From NCBI GenBank assembly GCA_013368325.1, contig JAACJK010000163.1, positions 496,001-560,000 on the forward strand: a stretch of 64,000 nt of DNA. The letters run 5' to 3'. The notes below the pieces were generated by a model that saw only the letters and a list, made by a program, of their open reading frames with translations, was not told the origin of the DNA and searched no databases. This DNA comes from Ephemerocybe angulata (Eukaryota > Basidiomycota > Agaricomycetes > Agaricales > Psathyrellaceae). How positions within the stretch are numbered: the stretch's first letter is position 1; each line of letters starts with the position of its first letter. Both the position numbers and the translations under genes were made by a program. Of this stretch, positions 38,691 to 50,386 are shown piece after piece.

Positions 38691-41600
38691 ATGGCCGCCC
38701 ATCTTCCCCTCCGCGAGCAGTCCCACCTCGACCTTCACAACGGTCCCACAGATCCCCAGGCTGAGAACATAGGTCTCGAAGACAGGTTGTGTCCGGGTTG
38801 CAAAAAGTCGGCCGTGAACAATGAGCAGGGTGGCTTGGTGGTCGCGTTTGGGTGAGTTTTGGCCCATCTTTGTGCTTCTATCACGCTGACTCTTCTCTCA
38901 GCCAATCCTTCTTCCATGTTGATTGCTTCAAATGCGCCAAGTGCCGCAATCAGGTCACCGCCGATACCAACTTGCTCCTGCTCTCCGACGGCTCGCCAAT
39001 ATGCGCGAATTGCTCCTATTCATGCAACGTCTGCAAGCAGCCTATCCTCGACGAAGCTATTATGGCGGGGGACGACTCATACCACGCCCATTGCTTCAAG
39101 TGCAAGGTCTGCAAGAACCGCATCGACGAACTCGTATTCGCCAAGACGAGTAACGGAATATACTGCATGAAATGCCACAACGAACGCATGATCAGAATCC
39201 GCAAACATACCCAAAAGAAGGCGGAGCGAGAACGAGCGCAAGGCGGCAGTGGGTCGTCAAAGTCTAGGGAACGCGTTGCTCGCGACCATCATCGCGAAAA
39301 CACGGTGCGTCTGCTCACTTGGGGTATCTTGGGGAGCGTTAATCATCGTGACTCCAGGCACCCCCTTCTCCCGCGCCCGACTCTCAGACTCATGGGTCGA
39401 TCAACTCACAGCATTCTAACCACCATAACGACACTTCACGACCACCGCCGCCTTCGAGATCTAATACCGCTCCCTATGGAACGAACCCCGCTGAACCCCA
39501 TTTCCCCCAGACCAATGGTGCATCCCAGAATGCATCAGTCACTGCTGCACCTGCGACGGGCCCTTCCCCCACCGACCGGTTGAACCCTGCGAAACAGAAC
39601 ACCTTACCGATACCCAACATATCGGGCAAGCCGAACTACATGCGAAGTACGAGTTACGACGACAGCTTAAAGGCACCCGATGAATCAAACAACTCCTCGA
39701 CGACTCAATCCACAGACCCTGGTTACTCATTGACTACCAATTCCAATACCCTTTCAGTCACCTCCCGGCAACAGAAACGTCGCTCAATCAATCCAGGTTT
39801 AACTCTATCCCCATTCAACGAAGGGTTCGCATCTATTACACCCAACTCTACGCTTTCCCCTCGCACAGAGACCTTCGCAGTCCCTGGATACACGGATTCC
39901 CAATCATCAGCTCTCGCCAATCAATCGGCAAACCCCCGCCGCACCTCCCATGCAAACTCAGAGCACAGCGTTCACTCTCTATCATCTAATCTTAACGACC
40001 TCGACACTTCACGATCTCCGTCCCCATCAATAACAAAGCAGGATTACGACCAACAAGACCAAACCATAGTACTCTCACTGCCCACCTCAGTCCCGAATCC
40101 CGGTGGTCCCCATGGCGAGCGAATGTCTGCAGGCCTCAGCCCAGTGGATCCCAAGGCCACGTTCCGCTCCCAGCAAAGATCTTCGACGCACTCTAACTTC
40201 AGTCTCGATACCCGCCTTTCAGGGTCGCGATCAGCTTCCCCAGCTTATCGAGCAGACGTACCTCACAGTGTGGAGAGTGGAACAGACACTGAACCCGAGA
40301 CCGACGGTAAACCCGGTGGTCCCTCGCATCGCAATTCCCTCCCCCCAGCCCCTCCCCCCAAGGACCCGGTGTCCTTATCAAGATCCCCGTCGATACAGAG
40401 GAGTGGTCAACCTGGAGAGGCAGATGAATCTGACGGTGAATCATCGCAACCCGTTGAGCGGGCACAAACATCCACCTTCATTGCACCTGCCCTTCCTCCT
40501 ATCCGTTTCTCACTGAACCCGGTGGAATTCTCCGACCTTCTGAACAGCGTGAACACGCCGATGACGGATCTGGCTAACCAACAGAAGCGCGCTCTGGAGG
40601 CCAGCTCTCCCTCTGCATTACATTCGAGTTCCTATTTCTCGATGTCAGACGACAGTTCGAGCCAGCCGCCGACGCCGACAGCGGAATCATCTAATGGCCA
40701 TACCTCCTCTGGACACAGTGAAGGCTCATATTCCAACCAAAACGGAGTTTATGAACCCAAGTCCTCCCAGAGCTCCGCCAGGACACATATCACCATTACA
40801 CCTGCGAATGCGATTCCCCGAACCAGATCCCCTGATGTCGTGACCGCAAGGCTGAGAGAAGCAGTTGACGACGCGAAGGACAGGAACGCCCAGCAACTCA
40901 AGGTTGATCGAGCTTTCCTCGAAGCTATCCTTGAGACTTGGGACTCTAGAAGCGCTGAATTCAACCAGATGAGAACCAAACTCGATGGCATGAGGGTGCG
41001 TCGCTCTGCTTGACCAATTACCTTTGACAAACTGACGGTTTCTTTCAGCGGGCAAGCAAGCAATACATTGAAGGTCTAACTGTTGCGCAAACCGAATACG
41101 ACAAAGAACTCAAGGCTCGTCGCGATGCTGAGGCCGAGGTAACTCGTTTACGAGTGTTGCTGTCTGGCCAAGCAGCTCGTCTTACTGCGCTCAGTGGCGA
41201 TAGCAAACGCCAGGAAGTTAGACAACAGATGAGCAAGGAGATCAACGATAACCTTTCCGGGTTGGAGGAGGAAATGTCGAGGTTGAGAGCAGAACGTGAC
41301 ATGACTCTCGCAGAAATGGAAGAGCTTTCTGCGAGCAAGAGGTCAGTACATTCCACCAAGTTGCTTTCTTCGCGGGCTGACCATCGTATGCAACAGCTCT
41401 GGCTCCGCGGAGGTAGCTCCCGCCACCGTAGGGCGGTCACTAACAAAGCGCCTCGACAACATACGCAGCCAGTATTCTCGAGATCTCATTCCGCTGCAGA
41501 AACAACGGGAGCAACTTCAACGGGAGATCGTCGAGCTCAGGGCCGTCCGGGACGTGTTCTTGGAAGAAACCGCCTCCCTCAATGCCAGGAACGAGGAATT

Positions 41601-42953
41601 GGCGGCACTCAGTGCCCAGTACTCTCGGCGAATCGACACCATTCCTGAAACACCGATGAGAAATGGCGACTCACAGCGCGCACCAGTGATCGACAAGAAC
41701 AGACAACTCTCCACCCCGGGCTCGTTGCTAGCCCCATCGTTGAGTACGTCAACAAGCAGCTCGTCGACGATCTACGAGGACAACTCGGACAATCGACATA
41801 TGAAGGTGCCGGGGATCAATACCGAGATGCATACTCCTTCCAAGAACAAGTTCAAGTGGCCAGGCTCGAAGGTCAAGGACATGGTTTCTCCCCCTGCGAC
41901 TTCTGGTGTCGAGTTTAGCAAGGGTAAGGCGCACATCGAGCATAACTTCCAGCAGTTGAGCGTCCTCCGGTTCACTCGGTGCGATCATTGTGGTGACAAG
42001 ATGTGGGGCTCTCAACTCAAGTGTACCGGTGCGTGGTTGTCAAATAACTATGCATTCGCCCTTACTTATATAGTCGAAAACAGTCTGTTCTACGTCCATA
42101 CATGTCCGGTGCATCGCGAATGTTCAGATTCCCTGTTCACATCAAGGACTCGTCAAGGAGGATGGGCCCAGTGAACCGCTTCGTATGTGTTTATCCTGTC
42201 GCCGAATTCCTCATTCTGATCCGCTTTCCACAGCGCCGTCCATGTTCGGAAGGGAACTTATCGAACAAGTGCAGGCAGACTCCAAAGACGGTGAACGTCA
42301 CATCCCTGTCATCGTCGAGAAGTGCATCGATGCCGTTGATGCTCTCGCTCTCGACTACGAAGGCATCTATCGAAAAACAGGTGGCTCGACCCAAACCAGA
42401 GGAATCACCCAACTGTTCGAGCGGGGAGACTACGCTTCATTCGACTTGCTCGACACGGACCGGTTCAACGATATCTGCAGCGTAACCTCCGTATTGAAAA
42501 CATACTTCCGGTCGTTGCCCGTCCCGCTCCTGACCTTCGACCTCCATGATCAAATCGTCGCTGCCGTGTCGATCAAGGACCAGGCTTCGAAGGACAAGAC
42601 GCTTACTGATCTGGTAAATAACTTGCCAGATGAGCATTACTATACTTTGCGGAAGTTGATGATTCACCTTCATCAGTAAGTACTGCTGTGCTCTTATCTT
42701 TTGTCGCATACTAACAGTTTCCAGTGTGCGATTGCAATGCGAGAAAAACAGGATGACTTCTCGCAATTTGGGTGTTGTTTTTGGACGTACGTCTTCGAAG
42801 TTTTGTGTGTGATGGTGTACTGAATTGTCCGCTGCAGCGACACTGATGCGTTCAAGGGACCCTGGCGCCGAATTTAGCGATATGGCTGGTAAAGCGCTCT
42901 TCATTGAATGGCTGATTGATAATGCCCCGGAGGTATTTAAGGACGACAGCTAA
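38691..42953 (+). CDS. LIM-LIM-C1-RhoGAP protein, Rga/Lrg type
   Basis: Nine exons: 38691-38851, 38902-39304, 39358-40995, 41049-41341, 41397-42028, 42084-42182, 42234-42675, 42725-42786 and 42838-42953, giving 1281 residues. Two LIM zinc modules occupy residues about 34-160 (CPGCKKSAV, HVDCFKCAKC; CNVCKQPI, HCFKCKVCKN). A 480-residue Ser-rich disordered region follows, then coiled coils (about 660-860). A C1 module starts near 1011 (HNFQQLSVLRFTRCDHCGDK) and is completed through a splice that gives SIHVRCIANVQIPC. The RhoGAP domain (about 1090-1275) has the Arg finger in YEGIYRKTGG. The protein should switch off Rho-family GTPases at tips and septa. The layout matches fungal Rga1/Rga2-like proteins. 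Confidence 0.92.
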
Positions 42954-43089
42954 CCTGTATATCTACAACATTATGTATTCATGTATTCGGCTTTGTTTGA
43001 TTCCATTTTCTTATTTACGTGGATTCCCTGTATGCCTTCAGTGGCCAGCTGTATTACATTTCTGAAGGTCCTGGCGTGGATGCCACTGG

Positions 43090-43245
43090 ATGCTCGACGC
43101 GCGCGAGCGAACAGGCCTGATCTGCAACGATGGCGCCGTGCGTGGGCAAGTCGAGCCTACCTTGGAGGAAGTGACAAGGGTGAAGGCGCGCGAGGTGATC
43201 AACGTGGATAAATCGGACGAGGAGGAGTTGCAGCAGTGGGCTTAG
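43090..43245 (+). CDS. short frame, possibly the 3' remnant of a gene
   Basis: A 51-codon frame starting MLDARERTGLICNDGAVRG and ending in an acidic DEEELQQWA before TAG. The composition (Glu/Val/Lys-rich, good third-position pattern) looks more like real protein than its surroundings. I do not recognise the family. It may be the last exon of a lost or duplicated gene. Confidence 0.25.
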   Translation: MLDARERTGLICNDGAVRGQVEPTLEEVTRVKAREVINVDKSDEEELQQWA

Positions 43246-43319
43246 GTTTGGTTGAAGTCGGAGGAGCGTCGTTGTGTACTCGAAGGCTGGGGGGGGGGGC
43301 TATGTACATCAGTAAAAAC

Positions 43320-43553
43320 ACAGTTTACTTTTTTGGACTTGTACAAGTCCAAAAACCCCTTTAAAGTAGCAATAAAGGCCAAAAAGTCAAAAAGTCAAAA
43401 GCCAGGTCCCGAATACTGAAAAGCTATTCAATGGAGACGATTGACATGGGAAATCCTTGCAAAATTCGGTGCGGGATGCGCCCTTTTTTGACCTTATACA
43501 CTTCTTGGCTTTCCAAAAGTAGAAAACTGGCAAAAACTGAACAAGTAAACTGT
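43320..43553. repeat. AT-rich stretch with 11-bp inverted ends, possible MITE
   Basis: ACAGTTTACTT at 43320-43330 is matched in inverse by AAGTAAACTGT at 43543-43553. A perfect 16-bp palindrome, GGACTTGTACAAGTCC, lies just inside the left end. No coding capacity and no clear target duplication. Confidence 0.3.
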
Positions 43554-45350
43554 CATTTTGCTGATGTATAGGATATGCTCTATTTCTTTTTTCCTTTTTC
43601 TTTTTCATTTCTTTTATTTTCTATTTTAAAAAAGTTCTAACTACAGTAACTACGTAGTAGCCTTCTCGTCCACTACTGAGGAGTTCGAGTTCAGGTGTTT
43701 AACTTGAACAAAATGCCCGGCAGGCAACATACAAGCAATACACGGCCACTGGCCAGACACTCAGAGCTCCAGCCTCTGCCAGACCATTGGGGCCTGGATA
43801 TGCCCGGATGCGCAGCAGGCGCTCCTGAGTAGCACCATAATTGACCCCGGCATATGTATCTACAGTAGTCCTGAATAGACAGTACAGATATCCTGAGGGC
43901 ATCTTTAACTCGTATCTCCTGTGTATCTCCTGCCAGGACACCCTCTAGCACCACTGTCAGCCTAAATCCCAGAAGAGCTGTCAATCATTCAACTTCACGA
44001 GGACTCCGTGAGACACCCCGGCACCCAACCGGCACCCGCAGTGGATCAAAGAGGCAAGTCCTTCCCTTCCCCCACCTTGTCATCGTCGCTCACACAAATC
44101 TTTCCAATGTGCAGTATGTCTTCGGTATGGCAATGTACGGCAACGGACCCTCCAATGACCATCTCCTGTGGCTTGCCCATGATTGCACAAAGCATGAAGA
44201 AACACTGCTGCACTGTGACAATGTTCTTCGTGCTGAGGCACAGACCCCTCCACCCCTCTCGAATGATTGTTGAATCCCTTTGGAGATGATGACCTCGCAT
44301 GACAACTCACCTTTAGCGCCAATTTAGCGCAGATACCCGATACACCACCAAAATATTGAAACATAGTCTCCACGTTTTTCCCATTATGAGATTTCGGCAA
44401 TCTGAAAACACCTGATCCAGGTGGTCACACATCTCTCCCATAATCTTGTCTGTCTAATAGGGTCCTGTGGCCAGGTCGGGGTTTTGTCGACATGGCTGAG
44501 AACATGTCAGACACATTTTTTCAGAAATATGCAAGGGGGGACCGGACTTCAGAAAAAAAACCTAGGGTCGGAATTTTCATTACACCGAACGCGAGGTGGA
44601 CTAACTAGATAACATAATCAGGGGCTTTCCTAATATAGTAATAATACGTCATAGCTTAGGGCACTTATTTGCGCGACCACCGCTCGTTCACGAGGTAGCA
44701 CAATTCTCGCACTTCCACTTTGCCGGTGCTTGTTCAAGCTGGACGCACTCGAGATGCAACTAAAATCAAGAATTTTTTGGTCAAAATCCTATAATAAATG
44801 ATAGAAGGAACGTACCCAAAATCTGAGGGAGTGATTGAAGGTGCAAGGTAGTGGTCCGCCGCCGTATGTCGCGACACCTCGGCTTTGAGTTCGGGCTGAA
44901 AATGGTAGTTAGGGGCATGCCTATATTAGGCTCGCATTGATTGCAGGGGCGGCACGATGTCAGCATGCGCCCGTTTTGGGACTGTAATGACAGCTACGGC
45001 TGCCTGAGGCCATAAGATGCTTTTCCAGACCAAAATGAGCCCGTATATCCTCAAATTTGTGCCATTTTCAGGGTATTTCTATTGTTATGACTTCGATCGT
45101 CGACTTAGGAGGCGGCGACGAAGACAGCCAAGAGTTCAGAGTTCGGAGGTTCAGGAGTTCGACGACGAACTACTTGCGAATATCCAGGACGAGGTCGAAG
45201 ACAGAGTCGCGCGGTAGAACGAGGATAAAGTCGATAGGATTCTCAATAACTGGCTAAGGAAACTGGTACAGGAGTTCCGGTACTTATAGGGAGTGATCGT
45301 CCGATGAGTATGGAATGGTGTACTAGGGTTGAGTCAAGTAAGATGCCTAT

Positions 45351-46181
45351 CTATAGTCCGGTGTTGAAGGAGGGAAGATAACGATCACAGTACTCGGCGA
45401 AGAGTGCGATGTCGTTGGGGTCTTCGGAAGGAAAGGAGGCAGCAGGTACTCGGGGGTAAGCGGCTGCAACGGAGAACGGTAGGGATGGAGCAAGGGAAGA
45501 GGGACCGGGAGGAGCGACGATGGAAGGAAAAAGAGGAAGTGTAACAGTACCCCCTTTGTATGGTTGAGATCCCAGCTCAATATACGGTTCAAGTCCACCA
45601 GGGAAAGCGATAGTAAGGAGATAAATGTCAAAGGGATGCAGGGTCGAGGCGATTGTCGGATCGATGATGTAATCAGTCGGAGAGGCGGGACTAGGTGCTG
45701 AGGTTGTGCTCGGCCTCAGGGATGAAGTCATCATCGTAGTCGGGGTCACCCCAGGAGAGAGTGGGGGACGGAGGGCCTGTGTTGTAGTTTGGGCACCAGA
45801 CGGTGTTACTGCTGTGACCGGGAGCCCGTCGTCCACAGGATCGACAGGTATAGTCGAGGTGGTCAGTGCGCCAGTGGTCCAGCTGGTTGCATTTGCGGCA
45901 TCGGTGGCCTTTGCGACGGCGTCGGTCTTCAGGGGAGAGTCCAGTGATGTGTCCAATGGGGTCATCGACCAAGGGAGGGGGTTCGTTGGTGGAGTCCCTG
46001 GTCGAGGTAGGGGTGCCAGAGGTGATACGGAGGTCTCTAACCATGCGTTGCGCTGTAGAAACGGGGGTGGCCGAGGAGTGTCTGGGCGAGGGGGAGGTCG
46101 ACGAGGCGGTGGCATGAGGAATGACAGCGAGGGGGAGCGGTTTCTTTTCCTGAGCTGTCTGTCGTTGGAGGTAGAGGACAT
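45351..46181 (-). CDS. accessory frame of the Ty3 element, overlapping
   Basis: 276 codons, minus strand, overlapping the preceding frame by 491 nt in another phase. The overlapped half is a Pro/Ser/Thr-rich stretch and may be only a shadow. The part after 45690 looks like real protein (DYIIDPTIASTLHPFDIYLL; IALFAEYCDRYLPSF). No known domain. It may instead be the C-terminus of the upstream frame reached by a frameshift, which would make one Gag-like or accessory protein. Confidence 0.4.
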   Translation of the reverse strand: MSSTSNDRQLRKRNRSPSLSFLMPPPRRPPPRPDTPRPPPFLQRNAWLETSVSPLAPLPRPGTPPTNPLPWSMTPLDTSLDSPLKTDAVAKATDAANATSWTTGALTTSTIPVDPVDDGLPVTAVTPSGAQTTTQALRPPLSPGVTPTTMMTSSLRPSTTSAPSPASPTDYIIDPTIASTLHPFDIYLLTIAFPGGLEPYIELGSQPYKGGTVTLPLFPSIVAPPGPSSLAPSLPFSVAAAYPRVPAASFPSEDPNDIALFAEYCDRYLPSFNTGL

Positions 46182-46749
46182 CTTGTTTGTGGAAGTGAAG
46201 GTTTATGGTGCGAATGACTTGTTTAGCTTGCAAAAGGTTACTGAGGATGGCGTCGCGGATGTCTTTCTCGAACTTGACGTTCTGTTCGTACTCGTAGGTA
46301 ATCTTGGCGATGTTCTGCTGAAGGGCGACCAGACTGGTAGTGAGCTGATTGCGGATGGTGTCGAGGTTGTCCTGCGTGGCTTTGCTAGCGCGGAGAGTTT
46401 CGAATAAGGTGGTGAAGAAGATACCGGAGTGGTTAGCTCTGGTCCCAATTCGGAAGAGGGCCCCGCCCTGAGTGTGTTTGTCGAGGTCGTCAACTGTCTT
46501 GATAGCTTCGATGCGATCCTCTGCTTCTTTCTGCTCAGCAGGAAGGACAGCGGTGCGTAGGGTTCCGTCGAAGGGGAAGCGACGCTTGATGATAGGTTTC
46601 CCCTCGGGGTCGTATCCGAGGTTCATGGGTTTAGTAGGAGTAGTGGTAGATGCAGAAAGAGGCGCGGCAGAAGTGGGGGTGTTCTCGGGAATGTTTCTTT
46701 TCTTTGTCGTATCGGTCAGAGGCTTCTTGTATGGTTTCGGGTTTTCCAA
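45691..46749 (-). CDS. zinc-knuckle-like frame downstream of the Ty3 integrase
   Basis: 352 codons starting 70 bp after the integrase/chromodomain stop, same strand. The N-terminus is basic and disordered; the centre is helical (ALFRIGTRANHSGIFFTTL; LLQAKQVIRTINLHFHKQ). The C-terminus has Cys/His pairs (CRKCNQLDHW, then CRSCGRRAPGH and a further Cys) that resemble two degenerate zinc knuckles, followed by an acidic tail. Helical core plus nucleic-acid-binding knuckles is Gag-like, but the position after integrase is unusual. I do not recognise a family. Confidence 0.55.
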   Translation of the reverse strand: MENPKPYKKPLTDTTKKRNIPENTPTSAAPLSASTTTPTKPMNLGYDPEGKPIIKRRFPFDGTLRTAVLPAEQKEAEDRIEAIKTVDDLDKHTQGGALFRIGTRANHSGIFFTTLFETLRASKATQDNLDTIRNQLTTSLVALQQNIAKITYEYEQNVKFEKDIRDAILSNLLQAKQVIRTINLHFHKQDVLYLQRQTAQEKKPLPLAVIPHATASSTSPSPRHSSATPVSTAQRMVRDLRITSGTPTSTRDSTNEPPPLVDDPIGHITGLSPEDRRRRKGHRCRKCNQLDHWRTDHLDYTCRSCGRRAPGHSSNTVWCPNYNTGPPSPTLSWGDPDYDDDFIPEAEHNLST

Positions 46750-46821
46750 TGTAGATCTTGTGTCGAGAGTAGTAGGAGGTGCGGTTGAACATGGGAAAGG
46801 GGAGTGTCTGGAGGGTGGTTC

Positions 46822-48502
46822 TTATAGGTGGTATCTTCGCTTGTACTCGATCAGGAGATCTCGAGGCTGTCCAAAGTCTTTCTCGTAGATCCAGCTGTCT
46901 TCGCTTGATGGGTATCCGGCCCAGTGTACCAGGTAACGGAAGCCCCGTCCTCGTCGCTGATGAGAGATGATGTGTTCCACTTCGAAATGTTCATCACCTT
47001 CTACCAGATCCGGAGGGGGTTCCGGGTAGGATGGTCCGTGGGTGTCGGTTTGTCGGAAGGGGGAAAGAAGGGAGGTGTGGAAGACGTTATGTTGGCGCCA
47101 TTGTTTCGGAAGGTCAAGTCGATATGCTCGGGCTCCTATCTCAGCGGTGATTCTGAATGGTCCAAGTCGTTTGGGCGCAATCTTCTTTGATGGATAGGGG
47201 AGTTTCAGGTTCTTCGCTTCTAGCCAGACCTTGTCTCCGATCTTGAAGGGCTTCCAATTGCGTTTAGATCGCTCCAACATCCTATTTCGTCCTAATTCAT
47301 GCGCAGCAAGGGCTTCTTGTCGGATGCGCAGCAGGTCGTTTACTCGGGTTTCGTTGGCAGGGAAGTTGGTGCGATCGAAGGCTTCTGGAAGAGCTCTGGG
47401 TTGTGATCCCATAATGAGTTCGAACGGAGAGGTAGTTCGGTCTGCATGTCGTCTCGAGTTGTGGACAAATTCAAGGATGGGGAGAGCGTCGGACCAGGTG
47501 GTTGGGTTGGCAGTGCAGTAGGTAGCGAGGTAGGCTTCGATTTCTTGGTTGACTCGTTCTGTTCCTCCATCTGTCTGTGGATGGAAGGCGGTCGATAGAG
47601 CGGATTCGATCTTGAGAAGTCTAAACAGATCTCGGAAGACTCTTGCGGCAAACTGAGGTCCTCTGTCCGAGATGATCTTGTCTGGGAGTCCGAATCGAGA
47701 AAAAGCGCGTTTGATGAGGAGGTTCGCTGTCTGTTCGGAAGTGATTGTTTTGTTGCAGGGTTCGAGGAGTACCCCCTTCGTAAGGCCGTGGTCCACCACG
47801 ACCAGTACGGAGTCGAAGCCGTTAGATGGGGGTAGGTCGGTTATGAAGTCCATGGATAGTTGAGTGAATGGTCGGGCAGAAGATGGTGAAGGGATAGGTT
47901 CGAGGGTCGGTTTGGATGGGTGACGATTAATCTTGTACTGTTGACAGTCGGCGCATCCGTGGACAAAGTCTTTGATGAATTTTCGCATGCCCGGCCAGAA
48001 GTATGATTCTTTGACGGCGTTGAAGGTTCCTAGTTCTCCTGGATGGCCGACGGTGGGGGAGTCATGGTGTTTCCGGACGATTTCTCGTCGGAGTTCGAGG
48101 TCATCAGGTACGTATGCTCTGTTCTGATAGAAGAGCATGTTCCTTCCGTCCTTCGTTTCCAGGGTCCAATCGCTAAGGTCGTGCTGCATGTCTGATGGTC
48201 CATCAGTAAGGAGAAGTCGAAGGGCGTCATTGGCTTCTCCATCGATTTTGTCCGAGTTAATGATCCGATCTTGCAGCTCGATGTCGATGAGACGGACGAA
48301 AAGATCGGAGTCAAGCATGGTGACGAGTTCGGGTTCGGAGTCATCTTGGCACAGGTCGGGTCGTCGAGATAACGCGTCGGATTGAATCATTCTGGAGCCG
48401 GGGAGGTGTTTGAGTTCGAAGTCGTATTCCTGGAGGGTGAGGAACCAGCGGGATTGTCGGGGGCTGAGTTTCTGAGGGTTTCGATAGTAGGTCAAATTTT
48501 GG
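46822..48502 (-). pseudogene. Ty3 pol segment: RNase H end, integrase, chromodomain
   Basis: The frame is open from the insertion junction to the stop at 46822. It begins in the last part of RNase H (NLTYYRNPQKLSPRQSRW; PDALS-type SDALSRR). An integrase zinc-binding region follows (HHDSPTVGHPG, CADCQQYK), then the catalytic core with its Asp in MDFITDLPP, Asp in SDRGPQF and Glu in GTERVNQEIE. The chromodomain closes the protein (FEVEHIISHQRRGRGFRYLV, WAGYPSSEDSWI). Chromodomains steer new copies to heterochromatin. The segment itself is uninterrupted; it is broken only from its upstream part by the 372-bp insert. Confidence 0.85.
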
Positions 48503-48874
48503 TTCCGAGGCCATTTATGGCTTCGGCTCTTTTCCCCGGCAACATCGAGCGCCAAGCTTTTTTTGCATCTGCGACCATGTGACTTTTCGGTCACGTGACA
48601 TCTTTCAAGAGGCTGGGAGTTCAACTCCCGGTAAAGCCATTCTTTTATTTTGGTCTCTATTTTGTATTATCGTTCCATGTGCAAGGTTAAATAGGACCGT
48701 TGGTTCATATATATCTTAAATATGTTTGTAGGTGTATAGTTATGTGCTTCAAGCATAGTAATTGTATATTCAAACATAAATAAAAGCACAGTTTATTAAA
48801 TACACATGAATCCAGTGGCCAGCCTCAGAATGGCCTCGGAATTGCCATGCGCAGCAATGGTCTACTACCCACAA
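48503..48874 (+). repeat. 372-bp short interspersed element inside Ty3 RNase H
   Basis: The Ty3 reading frame stops making sense exactly between these points and resumes on either side. The left end reads TTCCGAGGCCATTTATGGC. A first block to 48640 has a GTGAC..GTCAC hairpin and a T-arm-like GGGAGTTCAACTCCC resembling a pol III B box. An AT-rich middle holds ATAAATAAAAGCA. The right end holds ATGGCCTCGGAATTGCC and finishes CTACTACCCACAA. A 2-bp duplication (GT) may flank it. Blocks like its left end recur at 56437 and 62938, and its right end recurs at 59033. It could be a tRNA-derived SINE or an internally deleted DNA element. Confidence 0.7.
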
Positions 48875-50386
48875 GTGATCTGAGTAGACGGTCGTTGTGA
48901 ACGGTGATCCTTGGATGTAGTGTCGCCATTCAGTCAGAGCTCGGATGATAGCCAGCAGTTCTCGGTCGTAGATCTGGTAGTTCTTTTCCGCATCGGTGAA
49001 GCTTTTCGAGATGAATGCTATGGGATGTCGCGCGCCGTTGTTGTCTAACTGGGTGAGGACAGCTCCGGAGGCGTGCTTTGATGCATCTGCTTCGATTTGG
49101 TACGGCTTGGTCGGGTCAGGCATCATCAGAACAGGGTAGGTGGTGAATCGTTTCTTGAGTTCTTCGAAGGCTTTTGTGCATGCGTCGTCCCAGTTGAATT
49201 CGATTCCCTTCCGTGTGAGGGCGTTTAGTGGTGCAGCGAGCTGCGAGTAGTTTCGGATAAATTTCCTGTAGAAGTTCCCAAACCCCAGGAATGAGCGGAC
49301 TTGCTTCACGTTAGTTGGTTGTGGCCAGTTGGCTAGTCCCTCTACTTTGACTGGGTCCATGCTGAGCTGATTGTGGCGAATGATGAGGCCGAGGTAGTCG
49401 ACTTCTGTTGCTTCAAAGATGCACTTATCGAGGTTGAGTGACAGCCCATGTTTCCTGAGCTTCGCGAGGACCCTCTGAGTGTGGCGGCGGCATTCTTCTC
49501 TGGTTTCTCCGTGAGGCATGAGATCGTCCATATATCCTTCAGCCTTGAGGTTTGTCGGGTCGTCGTCGGGTTCGTCCATTATGTCGTTCATCATGTTCTG
49601 GAAGGTGGCTGGGGAGTTCCGGAGGCCGAAGAACATTACGGTCGGTTCGAAGAGGCCTCGGTTAGTCTTGAAGGCGGCTTTCCAGCGGTCTTCTTCCTTG
49701 ATCCTGACGTTGTTGTATCCCCACTTGATGTCGAGTTTTGTGAAGTATTTAGATCCTTTCAGACGATCCATGAGTTGGTCAGTTCTCGGGAGTGGGTAGG
49801 CGTTCGGGACGGTCCATTCGTTGAGGTATCGGTAGTCCTGGCAAGGACGGAGATCTCCATTCTTTTTTGCGACGAAGAAGAACGGGGATCCCATTGGTGA
49901 CTGAGAGGGTCGGATCCGTCCTAATCGCAGGTTCTCTTCAAGGAATTCAGTGAGCTTCTTGTCTTCGGCAGGGGAGATCGAGTACGTCTTGAACACCTTT
50001 GGTTGGAATCCTTCCTTGGTCTTGATTTCATGGTCCCAAGGTCTTGCAGGTGGGAATCGTTCAGCGGTCTCGGGGGTGAATAGGTCTCGGTAGTCTTTGT
50101 ATGCTTCTGGTAAGACATCGTCTATCTTCCGTGGCGCTTTCTTGAGCTGGTCTTTGACTGCTAAGAGTTGGGAGGCGGTAACTTTGGCGTTGATCCAGAG
50201 AACTTCGGGGTTCCCTTCCTCGTCGAGATTATCTTCTTGGATATAGGCTACAGTGACTTCCGCCATTTCAAGGGAGGTAGTGCTGGGTTTCAGGGACGGA
50301 GACTTGAGTGGGCGACCAGTCGAGAATGGGAAACATTCCTTCCTCCAGGTGAGAGTGCCTCGTCGCCAGTCGACAATCGGGTTGGC
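48875..50386 (-). pseudogene. Ty3 pol segment: reverse transcriptase and RNase H
   Basis: Open through the whole interval. A linker after protease (PIVDWRRGTLTW) is followed by the reverse transcriptase: SPMGSPFFFVAKKNGDLRPC, LDIKWGYNNVRI, FGLRNSPATFQ and the catalytic YMDD box in EGYMDDLMPHG. The connection region (RSFLGFGNFYRKFI) leads to RNase H (EADASKHASGAVL; YDRELLAIIRALTEWRHYI), which is cut at VYSDH by the 372-bp insert. All catalytic boxes look intact, so the damage is by insertion, not decay. Confidence 0.88.

Larger units (their letters stand above)
42954..45350. other. transition region between genes and transposon nest
   Basis: 2.4 kb with no confident gene. It holds a 51-codon frame (43090-43245), a run of 11 G at 43289-43299, an inverted-repeat-bounded AT-rich stretch (43320-43553), and from about 44640 the probable 3' end region of the Ty3 element, though I could not find a second LTR copy to prove it. 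A plus-strand frame of about 95 codons ending near 44274 is open but starts in no ATG context and has no known motif. Confidence 0.45.

Noticed and set aside
43289..43299. run of G bases
   Set aside because: Homopolymer; may be sequencing or assembly noise, with no function implied.
45706..46407. 233-codon plus-strand frame
   Set aside because: Antisense of the knuckle frame behind the Ty3 integrase; Gly/Val-rich mirror of Pro/Thr-rich sequence.
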